Shown: positions 49,106 to 57,963, counted from the stretch's first letter. The stretch is 64,000 nucleotides of DNA from Flavonifractor sp. An112 (GCF_002161085.1 NZ_NFLU01000004.1:179984-243983), one strand, 5' to 3'. The notes: generated by a model from the sequence alone, not told the origin. Numbers and translations: made by a program.

Positions 49106-49127
49106 GATCGTTAAATGTTTAACGATC
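49106..49127. promoter_or_regulatory. Rex-like operator at the alcohol dehydrogenase gene
   Basis: GATCGTTAAA TG TTTAACGATC is a perfect inverted repeat. Its core TCGTTAA-N4-TTAACGA differs from the known Rex consensus TTGTTAA-N4-TTAACAA at one position per arm. It lies just downstream of the promoter at 49139-49167, where a bound repressor would block transcription. Confidence 0.65.
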
Positions 49128-49138
49128 TTACGGCCCCT

Positions 49139-49167
49139 ATTATGGCACATTGTTAATTCTTTGTCAA
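49139..49167 (-). promoter_or_regulatory. Promoter of the alcohol dehydrogenase gene
   Basis: On the minus strand a perfect TTGACA (49167-49162), a 17 bp spacer and CATAAT (49144-49139). Confidence 0.82.
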
Positions 49168-49266
49168 TCCATGAAGAAGAAACTATTCGTTCCAAACTTT
49201 TGGTTCTACCAATTTCCACAAAAAAGCCACAGCAGGCATACAACTGTACGCCTGCTGTGGCTTTTA

Positions 49267-50625
49267 TCATAGAACCAAGGTGCCGTTTTCGGCCTCCAGA
49301 AGAAGGAGAATGTGCTGCTGCTTGCCGGTTTGGGCGTTGACGTAGATGAGAACATGGGTGCCGTCCTGGGCCTGGCACTTGAATTCGTGGCATAATACCT
49401 CGTATTCGCCGCCGGTGGGGATGAGAGCCAACTGGTAGGAGAGAACGGTGAGGGAGTCGTCCACCAGGGCCTGGGCGGTCTGGGCGTCCACGGCGGGGGA
49501 GGACAGGTCCCGGCTGCCGTGGTGGGTCAGGTAGCCCGCCGCCTCAAAGCCTACCACCTCGCCGGTGTCCAGGGCCACCGACACCTTCACCAGATCGGGG
49601 TAGCAGTAGACGCCGTTCTCCACCGGGGCAAAGTTGATTGCCAGCACTCCGTCCTGTTCCATGAAATAGCTGGGGGCCATATTGGCGTAGCCTTTTTCCG
49701 CCAGGAAGGCGGCGGCTTTTTCACAGCCCTCCGCCCGACTGAGCACCGCCTCTCCGGCGGTGCGGGAGGAGAATACCTCCAGGATCTGTCCGCCCTGACA
49801 GGTGACCTGGATATAGAGCTGGCCGCCGTCTACCATGGCTGTGAAGCCGTAGGAGGGCAGATTGCCTTCGGACTTGGCGGTGAGGGTGAATACCTCGGGC
49901 CGCAGACCCAGGAAGGAAGCGGCGGCCTCTCTGGCCTCCTCCTCGGTGACCTGGGGCAGGCCCTCCAGCATCCGGGGGGTGCGGCCGTCCAGGTGCTGGG
50001 AGAAGGGGCCGTCGTAGATCAGGGTGGGTACCTCGGGGAAGTCGGACTCCACGCTCTGGAAGGCGGAGCCGCCGTTGACCTGACCGCTGCCGTCCTCGGC
50101 CGCCAGCCGCTCCCGGGCCTCCGCCAGATCCTCCGGCCGGATGGCCCCGGCGCTCAGCTGGGCCTGGAGGGTCTCCAGGGTGAGGGAGAGTTCGCCGGCC
50201 GCCTCGGACAGCTGGAACAGGGCGTCTCGGTGCTCGTCGGTGCATACCAGCTCCGCTGAGGTCCCCTGGGCCAGGGCCATGGCGTAATCACCAGCCCGGG
50301 CCAGGAAGGCGGCGGTCTGCTCCAGCTCCACATTGCCGTAGGGCAGCTCGCCCAGAGCAGCCTGGGCGGCCTGAGCCTTGGAGTAGGCCTGGGCGCACAG
50401 AGAGGCGAACAGGGCGGGGGAGGTGGCGTGGCTCATTTTGGTCAGTGCTACTTCCAGTTCTCCCGTGGCGGTGGCCAGCTCGGCGAAGGCATGGCGGTAG
50501 CCGTTGTCCAGCAGCCGCCGGTACTGCCTGGCCTGGGCGTGGCCCTGGATGGCAAAGCCGGCGGTGATGGCGAAGGCCGCCGCCAGAAAGCTGACAGCCA
50601 GCACCCGAATCTTTTGTTTTGACAT
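49267..50625 (-). CDS. ypeB: Germination protein YpeB
   Basis: A 452-residue spore protein that stabilises the cortex lytic enzyme SleB. It has an N-terminal membrane or signal segment (MSKQKIRVLAVSFLAAAFAI), a helical first half with repeated Ala/Gln/Leu heptads, and C-terminal YPEB/PepSY-like repeats (EEEAREAAASFLGL, GFTAMVDGGQLYIQVTCQGG, VKVSVALDTGEVVGFEAAGY). AAGGGGGG precedes the ATG at 50625. sleB, its usual neighbour, is not in view. A forespore-type promoter lies in front. Confidence 0.87.
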   Translation of the reverse strand: MSKQKIRVLAVSFLAAAFAITAGFAIQGHAQARQYRRLLDNGYRHAFAELATATGELEVALTKMSHATSPALFASLCAQAYSKAQAAQAALGELPYGNVELEQTAAFLARAGDYAMALAQGTSAELVCTDEHRDALFQLSEAAGELSLTLETLQAQLSAGAIRPEDLAEARERLAAEDGSGQVNGGSAFQSVESDFPEVPTLIYDGPFSQHLDGRTPRMLEGLPQVTEEEAREAAASFLGLRPEVFTLTAKSEGNLPSYGFTAMVDGGQLYIQVTCQGGQILEVFSSRTAGEAVLSRAEGCEKAAAFLAEKGYANMAPSYFMEQDGVLAINFAPVENGVYCYPDLVKVSVALDTGEVVGFEAAGYLTHHGSRDLSSPAVDAQTAQALVDDSLTVLSYQLALIPTGGEYEVLCHEFKCQAQDGTHVLIYVNAQTGKQQHILLLLEAENGTLVL

Positions 50626-50645
50626 AAAAACGCCCCCCTTTCCTC

Positions 50646-50673
50646 TAGTATGGGTAAAAGGGGGCATACTATG
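50646..50673 (-). promoter_or_regulatory. Sigma-F/sigma-G-type promoter of ypeB
   Basis: On the minus strand CATA (50673-50670) as -35 core, a 17 bp spacer and CATACTA (50652-50646) as -10, a very close match to the Bacillus forespore pattern (GHATR, N17-18, CATWHTA), placed 20 bp before the start codon. The function of ypeB fits forespore expression. Confidence 0.6.
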
Positions 50674-50679
50674 TGACAC

Positions 50680-52164
50680 TTATTTTGCCAGCTGAGCCAT
50701 ACCCAGCTTGATGCGGCGGAGGGTCTCCTCCTTGCCCAGAATGTGGCACAGCTCTACCGCGCCGCCGGGGGTGACCGCCTTACCAGACAGGGCGGTACGC
50801 ACCGGCCACATGATGCGACCGTTCTTCAGCTCCAGCTTCTGAGCCAGGCCGATGAGGGCGTCGTGGATGGCGTCGTAGGTCCACTCGGGCAGATTCTCCA
50901 GCACGGGCAGCACCTGCTCCAGGGCCTCCAGGGAGTTCTCCTCGTTGGTCTTCATCTTCTTGTGGCAGTAAAGCTCATTGGAGTACTCGGGCAGGGCGTC
51001 GAAGAAGTCCACCTGAGGAGCGATGTCCAGCCAGGTGTCGCACCGGGGCTGCACCAGGGGGGCGATGAGCTTCAGGTCAATGCCCTCGGTCTTGACGGCT
51101 TCCTTCAGGTAGGGCTCGGCACCCTCATAGAAGGCCTCGGGTGAGAGGGCGCGGAGGTAGTTGGCGTTGAAGTACTTCAGCTTCTCGATGTCAAAGATGG
51201 CAGGGGACTTGGAGATACCGCCGATGTCAAACACATCAGCCAGTTCAGCCAGAGTGAAGAACTCGCGTTCAGCGTACTCGCCCTTGGGGGACCAGCCCAG
51301 CAGGGTGACATAGTTCACCACCGCTTCGGACAGGTAGCCCATGGCGATGAGGTCCTCGTAGGAGGGATCGCCCTTGCGCTTGCTCATCTTGTTGTGCTGG
51401 TCACGCATAACGGGGGAGCAGTGGATATAGGTGGGCACCTCCCAGCCGAAGCCCTCGTACAGCAGGTTGTACTTGGGAGCGGAGGACAGGTACTCGGAGC
51501 CCCGGACCACATGGGTGATGCCCATGAGATGGTCGTCGATGACGTTGGCAAAGTTATAGGTGGGCAGACCGTCCCGCTTCATGAGCACCTGGTCGTCCAG
51601 GGTCTTGTTCTCCACGGTAATATCGCCGAACACAGCGTCGGAGAAGGTGGTGGTGCCCTCAGCAGGGATGCGCTGGCGGATGACGTAGGGCTCGCCGGCG
51701 GCCACCCGGGCCTTGGCAACCTCCGGGTCCAGATCCCGGCAGGGATCGGCGGCCCGGTCAAAATCGCCGGAGTCCTCCTCGGATTCGGTCTTTTCACAGA
51801 AGCAGTAGTAGGCGTGGCCCTTCTCCACCAGCAGCTCGGCAAACTTGCCGTACAGGTCCCGGCGCTGGGTCTGGATGTAGGGGCCCACAGGGCCGCCCAG
51901 ATCGGGACCCTCGTCCCAGGTCAGGCCGCACTTGCGCAGGGTGTTGTAGATGACGTCGGTGGCGCCCTCCACCAGACGGCCCTGGTCGGTGTCCTCGATG
52001 CGGAGAATGAATTTACCGCCGTTGTGACGGGCGATGAGCCAGGTGTACAGGGCGGTACGCAGGTTGCCGACGTGCATATAGCCCGTGGGGGAAGGGGCGA
52101 AACGGGTGCGCACGCCGTCGTGGGGGATGCGGCCCTCCAGTTCCTCAAACCAGTTCAGATCCAT
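50680..52164 (-). CDS. gltX: Glutamate--tRNA ligase
   Basis: Charges tRNA-Glu (and in many Firmicutes also tRNA-Gln). The 494-residue class I synthetase has the HIGH-type motif RFAPSPTGYMHVGNLRTALY, LRIEDTDQGRLVEGA, and the KMSKS-type HNKMSKRKGDPS, with a C-terminal helical anticodon domain. The ATG at 52164 follows AACGGAGGG. Confidence 0.95.
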   Translation of the reverse strand: MDLNWFEELEGRIPHDGVRTRFAPSPTGYMHVGNLRTALYTWLIARHNGGKFILRIEDTDQGRLVEGATDVIYNTLRKCGLTWDEGPDLGGPVGPYIQTQRRDLYGKFAELLVEKGHAYYCFCEKTESEEDSGDFDRAADPCRDLDPEVAKARVAAGEPYVIRQRIPAEGTTTFSDAVFGDITVENKTLDDQVLMKRDGLPTYNFANVIDDHLMGITHVVRGSEYLSSAPKYNLLYEGFGWEVPTYIHCSPVMRDQHNKMSKRKGDPSYEDLIAMGYLSEAVVNYVTLLGWSPKGEYAEREFFTLAELADVFDIGGISKSPAIFDIEKLKYFNANYLRALSPEAFYEGAEPYLKEAVKTEGIDLKLIAPLVQPRCDTWLDIAPQVDFFDALPEYSNELYCHKKMKTNEENSLEALEQVLPVLENLPEWTYDAIHDALIGLAQKLELKNGRIMWPVRTALSGKAVTPGGAVELCHILGKEETLRRIKLGMAQLAK

Positions 52165-52269
52165 ACAGATCCCTCCGTTGAACAAAATACCCGGGTGACG
52201 GGTGTCAAATCGTAACCTTTATTCTACCGTTTCAGCCCTAGAATTGTCAATAGTGCGGCCCTGTTATTC

Positions 52270-52298
52270 TTGTCAACCGCCGGGAAATGTGGTATTAT
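52270..52298 (+). promoter_or_regulatory. Promoter of trpS
   Basis: TTGTCA (52270-52275), a 17 bp spacer and TATTAT (52293-52298). The leader to trpS is only about 40 bases, too short for a T-box. Confidence 0.72.
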
Positions 52299-52343
52299 AT
52301 CGTCAACTATGCAGAAATCTCTTGACAAGGGTGTGAACCTGTT

Positions 52344-53345
52344 ATGGAAACGAATAAGAAAGTCATCTTCAGCGGCATCCAGCCCAGCGGCGCCCTCCAC
52401 CTGGGCAACTATCTGGGAGCCCTGCGCAACTGGGTAGCCCTGCAGGACGAATATAACTGTGTCTACTGTGTGGTGGATGAGCACGCCATTACCGTGCGGC
52501 AGGACCCCGCCGCCCTCCGCCGCCAGACCATCGAGCTCTTTGCCCAGCTGGTGGCCTGCGGCATCGACCCGGAGAAGTCCATCCTGTTCATCCAGTCCCA
52601 CGTGCCCGCCCATGCCGAGCTGGCCTGGGTGCTCAACTGCTACACCATGTTCGGCGAGCTGTCCCGCATGACCCAGTTCAAGGACAAGTCCGCCAAGCAC
52701 GCCGACAACGTCAACGCCGGCCTGTTCACCTACCCCTCCCTGATGGCCGCCGATATCATGCTCTATCAGGCCGACCTGGTGCCGGTGGGGGAGGACCAGA
52801 AGCAGCACGTGGAGCTCACCCGCAACATTGTCCAGCGCTTCAACGGTATCTACGGCGATGTGTTCACCATGCCTGACGCCTATATCCCCAAGGTGGGCGC
52901 CCGGGTCATGAGCCTGAACCAGCCCGACAGCAAGATGAGCAAGTCCATCCCCGAGGGCTGCGTCTATCTGATGGACAGCCCCGACGATATTATGCGCAAG
53001 TTCAAGCGTGCCATCACCGACAGCGACACGGAAAACTGTGTCCGCTATGACCGTGCCAACAAGCCCGGCGTGGCCACCCTCATTGACATCTATGCCGCCG
53101 TTACCGGCAAGACCTATGAGCAGATCGAGGTGGAGTTTGAGGGCAAGGGCTACGGCGCCTTCAAGCCCGCTGTGGGTGCGGCCGTGGTGGAACTGCTCCG
53201 GCCTGTCCGGGAGGAGACGGTGCGCCTGCTGGGCGACAAGGCCTATCTGGAGGGCCTGTACCGCGCCGGCGCAGAGAAGGCCGCCTCGGTGGCCCAGCGG
53301 ACCCTGCGTAAGGTCCATAAAAAAGTGGGCTTCATCCCCCGCTGA
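52344..53345 (+). CDS. trpS: Tryptophan--tRNA ligase
   Basis: Charges tRNA-Trp. The 333-residue class Ic synthetase shows FSGIQPSGALHLGNYLGAL (HIGH region), FIQSHVPAHAELAW, PVGEDQKQHVELTRNI and the KMSKS loop DSKMSKSIPEG. It begins the plus-strand unit that continues with the glycan-initiation genes. Confidence 0.95.
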   Translation: METNKKVIFSGIQPSGALHLGNYLGALRNWVALQDEYNCVYCVVDEHAITVRQDPAALRRQTIELFAQLVACGIDPEKSILFIQSHVPAHAELAWVLNCYTMFGELSRMTQFKDKSAKHADNVNAGLFTYPSLMAADIMLYQADLVPVGEDQKQHVELTRNIVQRFNGIYGDVFTMPDAYIPKVGARVMSLNQPDSKMSKSIPEGCVYLMDSPDDIMRKFKRAITDSDTENCVRYDRANKPGVATLIDIYAAVTGKTYEQIEVEFEGKGYGAFKPAVGAAVVELLRPVREETVRLLGDKAYLEGLYRAGAEKAASVAQRTLRKVHKKVGFIPR

Positions 53346-53367
53346 GAGATAAAGGAGCATCTTTCCT

Positions 53368-54483
53368 ATGCCAATCAATTCCGAGCTTCCCCTGCTGGGG
53401 ATGGTGGCGGCCGCTCTGGTGGTGGCCTTTTTGGTGGCGCTGATTGCCACGCCGGTGGTCAAGAGCCTGGCCTTTAAGGTGGGCGCGGTGGACGTACCCA
53501 AGGACAACCGCCGGATGCACGATCATCCTATTCCCCGGATGGGAGGCCTTGCCATTTACCTGGGCTTCCTGCTCAGCGTACTGCTCTTCCTGGATCTGAA
53601 CGCCCAGATGCGGGGAATGCTGCTGGGCGCCACCATCATCGTGGTGCTGGGTATTTTTGACGATATCTATGCTCTGGGCGCCAAGCTGAAGTTTCTGATC
53701 CAGATCGGTGCCGCCCTGGTGGCGGTGCTGTCGGGCAACGTGATCGAGACCCTGTCCAATCCCAACGTCTTTTCTTCCAATCTGTACTGGGATCTGGGCT
53801 GGCTGTCCATCCCGGTGACAGTGTTGTGGATCGTGGCCATCACCAATGCCGTCAACCTGATCGACGGCCTGGACGGCCTGGCCTGCGGTGTCTCCACCAT
53901 CAGCTCCATGACGCTGCTGGTCATCGCCCTGGTGGTCAGCGAGGGCGACGTGGCCCTGCTCATGGCCGCTCTGGCCGGCGGGTGTATCGGCTTTTTGCCC
54001 TACAACATGAACCCCGCCAAGATCTTCATGGGCGACACCGGCTCCACCTTCCTGGGCTATATCCTGGCGGTGGTGTCGGTCAACGGCCTGTTCAAGTTCT
54101 ATACCATTATCTCCTTTGCCGTGCCCTTCCTGATGCTGGGCCTGCCCATCTTCGACACCTGTTTTGCCTTCATCCGCCGCATTGCCCACGGCCAGAGTCC
54201 CATGCACGCTGACCGCAGCCATGTGCATCACCGGCTCATCGACATGGGCTTCAACCAGAAGCAGGCGGTGGCGGTGCTCTATATCATCAGCGGTATTCTG
54301 GGTCTGTCCGCCGTGGTGCTCACCACCAGCGGACCGGTGAAGGCCATGCTGCTGCTGATGGCCTTGTGTTTTGCCGGCGCCATTGCCGGACATATCTTTC
54401 TGAGCAATAACCGGAAGGATATGGAGAAGGGAAAAGCATCTGAGGAGCAGCCGGAAGAAAGTCCGGAGGAGGAGCAGAAATGA
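53368..54483 (+). CDS. WecA/TagO-type undecaprenyl-phosphate GlcNAc-1-P transferase
   Basis: A 371-residue integral membrane enzyme of the MraY/WecA/TagO group that puts GlcNAc-1-phosphate on undecaprenyl phosphate to start wall teichoic acid or another surface glycan. Motifs are VPKDNRRMHDHPIPRMGG, GIFDDIYALGAKLKFL, NLIDGLDGLACG, FMGDTGSTFLGY and the cytoplasmic histidine box HADRSHVHHRLIDMG. The last 20 residues are acidic. It overlaps wecB by 4 bp. Confidence 0.92.
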   Translation: MPINSELPLLGMVAAALVVAFLVALIATPVVKSLAFKVGAVDVPKDNRRMHDHPIPRMGGLAIYLGFLLSVLLFLDLNAQMRGMLLGATIIVVLGIFDDIYALGAKLKFLIQIGAALVAVLSGNVIETLSNPNVFSSNLYWDLGWLSIPVTVLWIVAITNAVNLIDGLDGLACGVSTISSMTLLVIALVVSEGDVALLMAALAGGCIGFLPYNMNPAKIFMGDTGSTFLGYILAVVSVNGLFKFYTIISFAVPFLMLGLPIFDTCFAFIRRIAHGQSPMHADRSHVHHRLIDMGFNQKQAVAVLYIISGILGLSAVVLTTSGPVKAMLLLMALCFAGAIAGHIFLSNNRKDMEKGKASEEQPEESPEEEQK

Positions 54484-55628
54484 AAGAGATCCGTGTTATG
54501 ACCATCTTCGGCACCCGGCCGGAGGCCATTAAAATGGCCCCCCTGGTGCAGGAGCTTCAAAACCGTCCGGGCATCACCTCCATCTGCTGCGTCACCGCCC
54601 AGCACCGACAGATGCTGGACTCCGTGCTGGACATCTTCCATCTGAAGCCGGACTACGACCTGAATATCATGGAGCCCCGACAGACTCTGTCCACCATCAC
54701 CACCAAGTGTCTGCTGGGCATGGAGGAGGTGCTGGAGCAGGCCAAGCCCGATCTGGTGCTGGTTCACGGCGACACCTCCACCACCTTTGCCGGTGCTCTG
54801 GCCGCCTTCTACCATCAGGTCAAGGTGGGCCATGTGGAGGCCGGTCTGCGGACGTGGGACAAGTACTCCCCCTTCCCGGAGGAGATGAACCGGAAGCTGG
54901 TGGGCGACATTGCCGACCTGCATTTCTGTCCCACGAAGAGCAACGTGGCCAATCTGGCCCGGGAGGACATCACCGACGGGGTGTTTATCACCGGCAATAC
55001 CGTCATTGACGCCCTTAAGACAACGGTTGTAAAGGATTATCACTTTTCGACTGAGCTGCTCAACCAGCTGGACTATGAGCACAAAAAAATCATTCTGGTC
55101 ACCTGTCACCGGCGGGAGAATTACGGCCAGCCCATGGCCAATATTATGACCGCCCTCCGCCGGGTGGCGGAGTCCTTTGAGGATGTGGAACTGGTGTATC
55201 CGGTCCACCTGTCTCCCGTGGTGCGGGAGGCGGCGGCCAAGTACCTGTCCGGCCACCAGCGCATCCACCTCATCGATCCTCTGGATGTGGAGGAGATGCA
55301 CAACCTGATGGCCCGGTCCTATTTGGTGATGACCGACTCCGGCGGCTTGCAGGAGGAGGCCCCGGCCCTGGCACGGCCTGTGCTTGTCCTGCGGCGGGAG
55401 ACTGAGCGGCCCGAGGCCGTGGAAGCCGGTACCGTCAAGATCGCCGGTACTGAGGAGGAGACCATCTTCCGTATGGCCTCTGAGCTGCTGACCGACGAGA
55501 AGGCCTACCATGAAATGGCCCACGCAGTCAACCCCTACGGCGACGGCTTTGCCTGCCGCAGAATTGTGGATGCTATCGAGTGGCAGTTCGGCCTGAGAAG
55601 TGATAAGCCGGAGGAGTTCGGCGTTTAA
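54480..55628 (+). CDS. wecB: UDP-N-acetylglucosamine 2-epimerase (non-hydrolysing)
   Basis: Interconverts UDP-GlcNAc and UDP-ManNAc. The 382-residue protein begins with MTIFGTRPEAIKMAPLVQEL and has VHGDTSTTFAGALAAF, VGHVEAGLRTWD, FPEEMNRKLVGDIAD, CHRRENYG and the late MTDSGGLQEEAPAL. Paired with the transferase before it, it would supply UDP-ManNAc for a teichoic-acid-like linkage unit or other glycan. Confidence 0.94.
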   Translation: MKEIRVMTIFGTRPEAIKMAPLVQELQNRPGITSICCVTAQHRQMLDSVLDIFHLKPDYDLNIMEPRQTLSTITTKCLLGMEEVLEQAKPDLVLVHGDTSTTFAGALAAFYHQVKVGHVEAGLRTWDKYSPFPEEMNRKLVGDIADLHFCPTKSNVANLAREDITDGVFITGNTVIDALKTTVVKDYHFSTELLNQLDYEHKKIILVTCHRRENYGQPMANIMTALRRVAESFEDVELVYPVHLSPVVREAAAKYLSGHQRIHLIDPLDVEEMHNLMARSYLVMTDSGGLQEEAPALARPVLVLRRETERPEAVEAGTVKIAGTEEETIFRMASELLTDEKAYHEMAHAVNPYGDGFACRRIVDAIEWQFGLRSDKPEEFGV

Positions 55629-55680
55629 GCAAGTTTGTGAATAGATCAGATCCCTTGGTCGAGCCTGAGGAGGGAGCGGC

Positions 55681-56436
55681 ATGGAACGGCGCAATCGGAA
55701 TATCCTGGTGGTGCTCATCGGCATCGTCATTACTGTCGCCATGCTCTCCAGCTTTGGGCTCGGCCTTTTTGAGCCTGATACCGCCAAAATCCAGCTTCCT
55801 ACCCCGGCGGCCAGCCAGTCCCAGGAGCCGGCAGGGGAGGAGGAGTATGTGCGGGTGGAGATCACCACTGAGACAGTACAGTATGTGGTGGAGCACACCC
55901 TGACTCGGCCGGAGAGTTACGGACGGAATGTGACCATTGAGGATTTCTGGGGAGAGGGCCAGAGCGGTGTTACCCACGCTACCGTGTGGGTGGATGATGG
56001 CTGGACCCACACCACTGCCACGCTGCCCGGCGGTACCGTCCGCCATTCCATTGTAGGGGATGATCAGTTCTGGCTCTGGTACGAGGGGAATAGCCGGGTG
56101 CTTACCGGGGCGGCGGATGAGGACTCCGCCGATCTGGAAGGTCAGCGTATCCCCACCTATGAGGATGTGCTCAAGCTGAAGCAGTCGGATATTGCCGATG
56201 CCGGCTATGAGGATAAAGAGGGCGTCTCCTGTATCTTTGTGGAGACCGTGCCCGACAGTCAGGGCTATGTAGAGCGATACTGGATCTCCACGGACAGCGG
56301 CTTGCTCTCCTGTGCGGAAACCAGGCTGGAAGGTCAGCTGATTTATCGGATGAGCGCCTTTTCGGTGGACCGGCCCGTGCCGGAAAACGCATCCTTTGTG
56401 CTGCCCGATGGTACGGTGCTCCACGACCTGAGTTAA
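55681..56436 (+). CDS. Membrane-anchored protein of unknown function
   Basis: A 251-residue protein with one N-terminal membrane segment (ILVVLIGIVITVAMLSSFGL) and an extracytoplasmic domain. The mature part has long strand-like stretches (EYVRVEITTETVQYVVEHTL, SGVTHATVWVDDGWTHTT, GVSCIFVETVPDSQGYVERY) resembling LolA/LppX-like or outer-domain beta folds found in sporulation and wall proteins, but I do not recognise a family. It follows wecB by 52 bp with its own GGAGGGAG site. Confidence 0.7.
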   Translation: MERRNRNILVVLIGIVITVAMLSSFGLGLFEPDTAKIQLPTPAASQSQEPAGEEEYVRVEITTETVQYVVEHTLTRPESYGRNVTIEDFWGEGQSGVTHATVWVDDGWTHTTATLPGGTVRHSIVGDDQFWLWYEGNSRVLTGAADEDSADLEGQRIPTYEDVLKLKQSDIADAGYEDKEGVSCIFVETVPDSQGYVERYWISTDSGLLSCAETRLEGQLIYRMSAFSVDRPVPENASFVLPDGTVLHDLS

Positions 56437-56708
56437 TTGAGTCCCAACAGCAGCACCAGAGCCAGGGTGATGACCAGTTCCATGTCGTCCCCCTCCAGAA
56501 AGAGAAAGAGCAGGATGAGCAGAAGCAGCACATCCCCGGTGTCCAGACTGTCCAGCTTCAGGCTTTTCAGCAGCTCACCCAGCGCGCCCGCTTTCTTTTT
56601 GCCCCCCGCCTTTGGGGGGCGCTTCTCTTCCCGGGGCGGGGGAGAGGGGGCATCCTCCTGGGGTATCCTGGTATAGGAGGTGCCGTTGGGGATGTAGCGG
56701 TTATACAT
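56433..56708 (-). CDS. Unknown 91 aa protein with hydrophobic C-terminus
   Basis: A 91-residue protein beginning MYNRYIPNGTSYTRIPQED, then a Pro/Lys-rich linker, an amphipathic helix (GELLKSLKLDSLDTGDVLLL) and two hydrophobic stretches separated by EGDD. It overlaps the next minus-strand gene by 8 bp and the plus-strand gene end by 4 bp. CGGAGAGGAGGAGG precedes the ATG at 56708. Unknown, but part of a three-gene operon. Confidence 0.7.
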   Translation of the reverse strand: MYNRYIPNGTSYTRIPQEDAPSPPPREEKRPPKAGGKKKAGALGELLKSLKLDSLDTGDVLLLLILLFLFLEGDDMELVITLALVLLLGLN

Positions 56709-57120
56709 CGTCCTCCTCCTCTCCGCGGTCACGGAACATCCGCAGCGCTGTCCGGATCACCCGGGTAAGCCGGGCGATGCGGACGGCCTGATCCATCTTT
56801 TCCTGCCGCTCCGGCTTGAGAAAGGGCTTGAGTGCGGCCAGCAGGGCGGTCTTTTTATCGTCCTGGGCGGAATACTCCGACAAAAGCCCCATCCCCATCC
56901 GCAGCAGCCTGGGGTCCAGCCCGTCCAGGGCGGACAGGGGGGAGGGAGTGTCGCTCTCTGCCGGCGGCTGGTCGGCCGGTTCAGACTCCGGTTCTGCCGC
57001 GGGCTGTTCGGATGCCTGCTCCTCCTGCTTGCCCGAGAGGGACTGGGCCAGGGACATGATCTGTTCCATGGCTTGGGGATTGCCCAGGATCTGGTTGAGT
57101 TGTTCTTCCAACTGGGCCAC
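56701..57120 (-). CDS. Unknown 139 aa helical protein
   Basis: A 139-residue protein with an N-terminal helix (LEEQLNQILGNPQAMEQIMS), an acidic Pro/Glu linker (about 35-60) and a C-terminal helical domain (GLLSEYSAQDDKKTALLAAL, QAVRIARLTRVIRTALRMFR). The GTG start is preferred because AGGAGGG lies 8 bp upstream. The NPQAMEQIM theme also appears in the next gene. No family recognised. Confidence 0.7.
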   Translation of the reverse strand: MAQLEEQLNQILGNPQAMEQIMSLAQSLSGKQEEQASEQPAAEPESEPADQPPAESDTPSPLSALDGLDPRLLRMGMGLLSEYSAQDDKKTALLAALKPFLKPERQEKMDQAVRIARLTRVIRTALRMFRDRGEEEDDV

Positions 57121-57144
57121 GGGCCATCCCTCCTTGGCGTAAAA

Positions 57145-57405
57145 TCAGTCCTGTTTGGGAGCGGTTTGATTGAGCCGTTCCACCAGTTTGGCGCCCTCTG
57201 GGTTCTGCATCACCTGGCGCACCATGGCCAGCAGATCTTTGGTATCCCCCAGAGCGGCAGATGCGGCGGCGGTTTTCAGCTTGCCGCCGGCATTTTGATT
57301 GAGCAATTCCATCAGCCGCTGGGCGTCCGGGGAGTGGATCACCTGCTCCAGCAGGGCCCGGTTGTGCTCCAGGGCGGCGGTGGGATCGGTTTTGTTCTGA
57401 CCCAT
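57145..57405 (-). CDS. Unknown 86 aa helical protein
   Basis: An 86-residue protein with two repeated helical units (ALLEQVIHSPDAQRLMELLN and LAMVRQVMQNPEGAKLVERL), which look like an internal duplication and resemble the NPQAMEQIM helix of its downstream neighbour. First gene of a minus-strand operon of three. Function unknown. Confidence 0.7.
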   Translation of the reverse strand: MGQNKTDPTAALEHNRALLEQVIHSPDAQRLMELLNQNAGGKLKTAAASAALGDTKDLLAMVRQVMQNPEGAKLVERLNQTAPKQD

Positions 57406-57477
57406 ATCATCAACTCCATCCCTAATATATAGTGGCGTTCACTTCATTATATGTACCGCCCTTGAGAAGGTGATTGT

Positions 57478-57945
57478 ATGAAACTGCTGATTTTTTCTGA
57501 TTCCCATGGCAATGTGGCCAACATGGAGGATATTGTGCGGCTGGAGAGCCCTGATCGCATCCTCCACCTGGGGGATTTGGCCCGGGACGCCGAGGACCTG
57601 GCCGCCAAGTTCCCCAACATCCCGGTAACCTACGTCCCCGGCAACTGCGACGGACGACGGCCCGACCTGCCGGAGGAGCGGGTTTTTACCCTGGAGGGCT
57701 GTAAGATTCTGATGACCCACGGCCACATCTACCATGTGAAGATGGGTATGGGAATGGCGGTGCGGGCGGCCAGGGAAGCAGGGGCCCATCTGCTGTGCTT
57801 TGGCCACACCCATGAGGCCTTCTGCGAGTTTGAAAACGGGATGTGGATCGTGAATCCCGGTTCGGTTGGTACCTTTGGACCTCACACCTACGCTGTGGCT
57901 GTCCTGGAGGATGGCGGCGCGGTGTGTTACCTCAGTCATTTATAA
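57478..57945 (+). CDS. YfcE-like metallophosphoesterase
   Basis: A 155-residue calcineurin-type phosphoesterase. Metal motifs are in order: FSDSHGNVANM, RILHLGDLARD, VPGNCDG, MTHGHIYHV and CFGHTHEAFC. The compact length fits the YfcE/MJ0936 phosphodiesterase group. Substrate unknown. It lies 18 bp before coaX. Confidence 0.88.
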   Translation: MKLLIFSDSHGNVANMEDIVRLESPDRILHLGDLARDAEDLAAKFPNIPVTYVPGNCDGRRPDLPEERVFTLEGCKILMTHGHIYHVKMGMGMAVRAAREAGAHLLCFGHTHEAFCEFENGMWIVNPGSVGTFGPHTYAVAVLEDGGAVCYLSHL

Positions 57946-57963
57946 GAGAAGGGAAGGATGGCT

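Noticed and set aside
52299..52343. T-box riboswitch before trpS
   Set aside because: The leader is only about 40 bases, with no room for a specifier stem and terminator.
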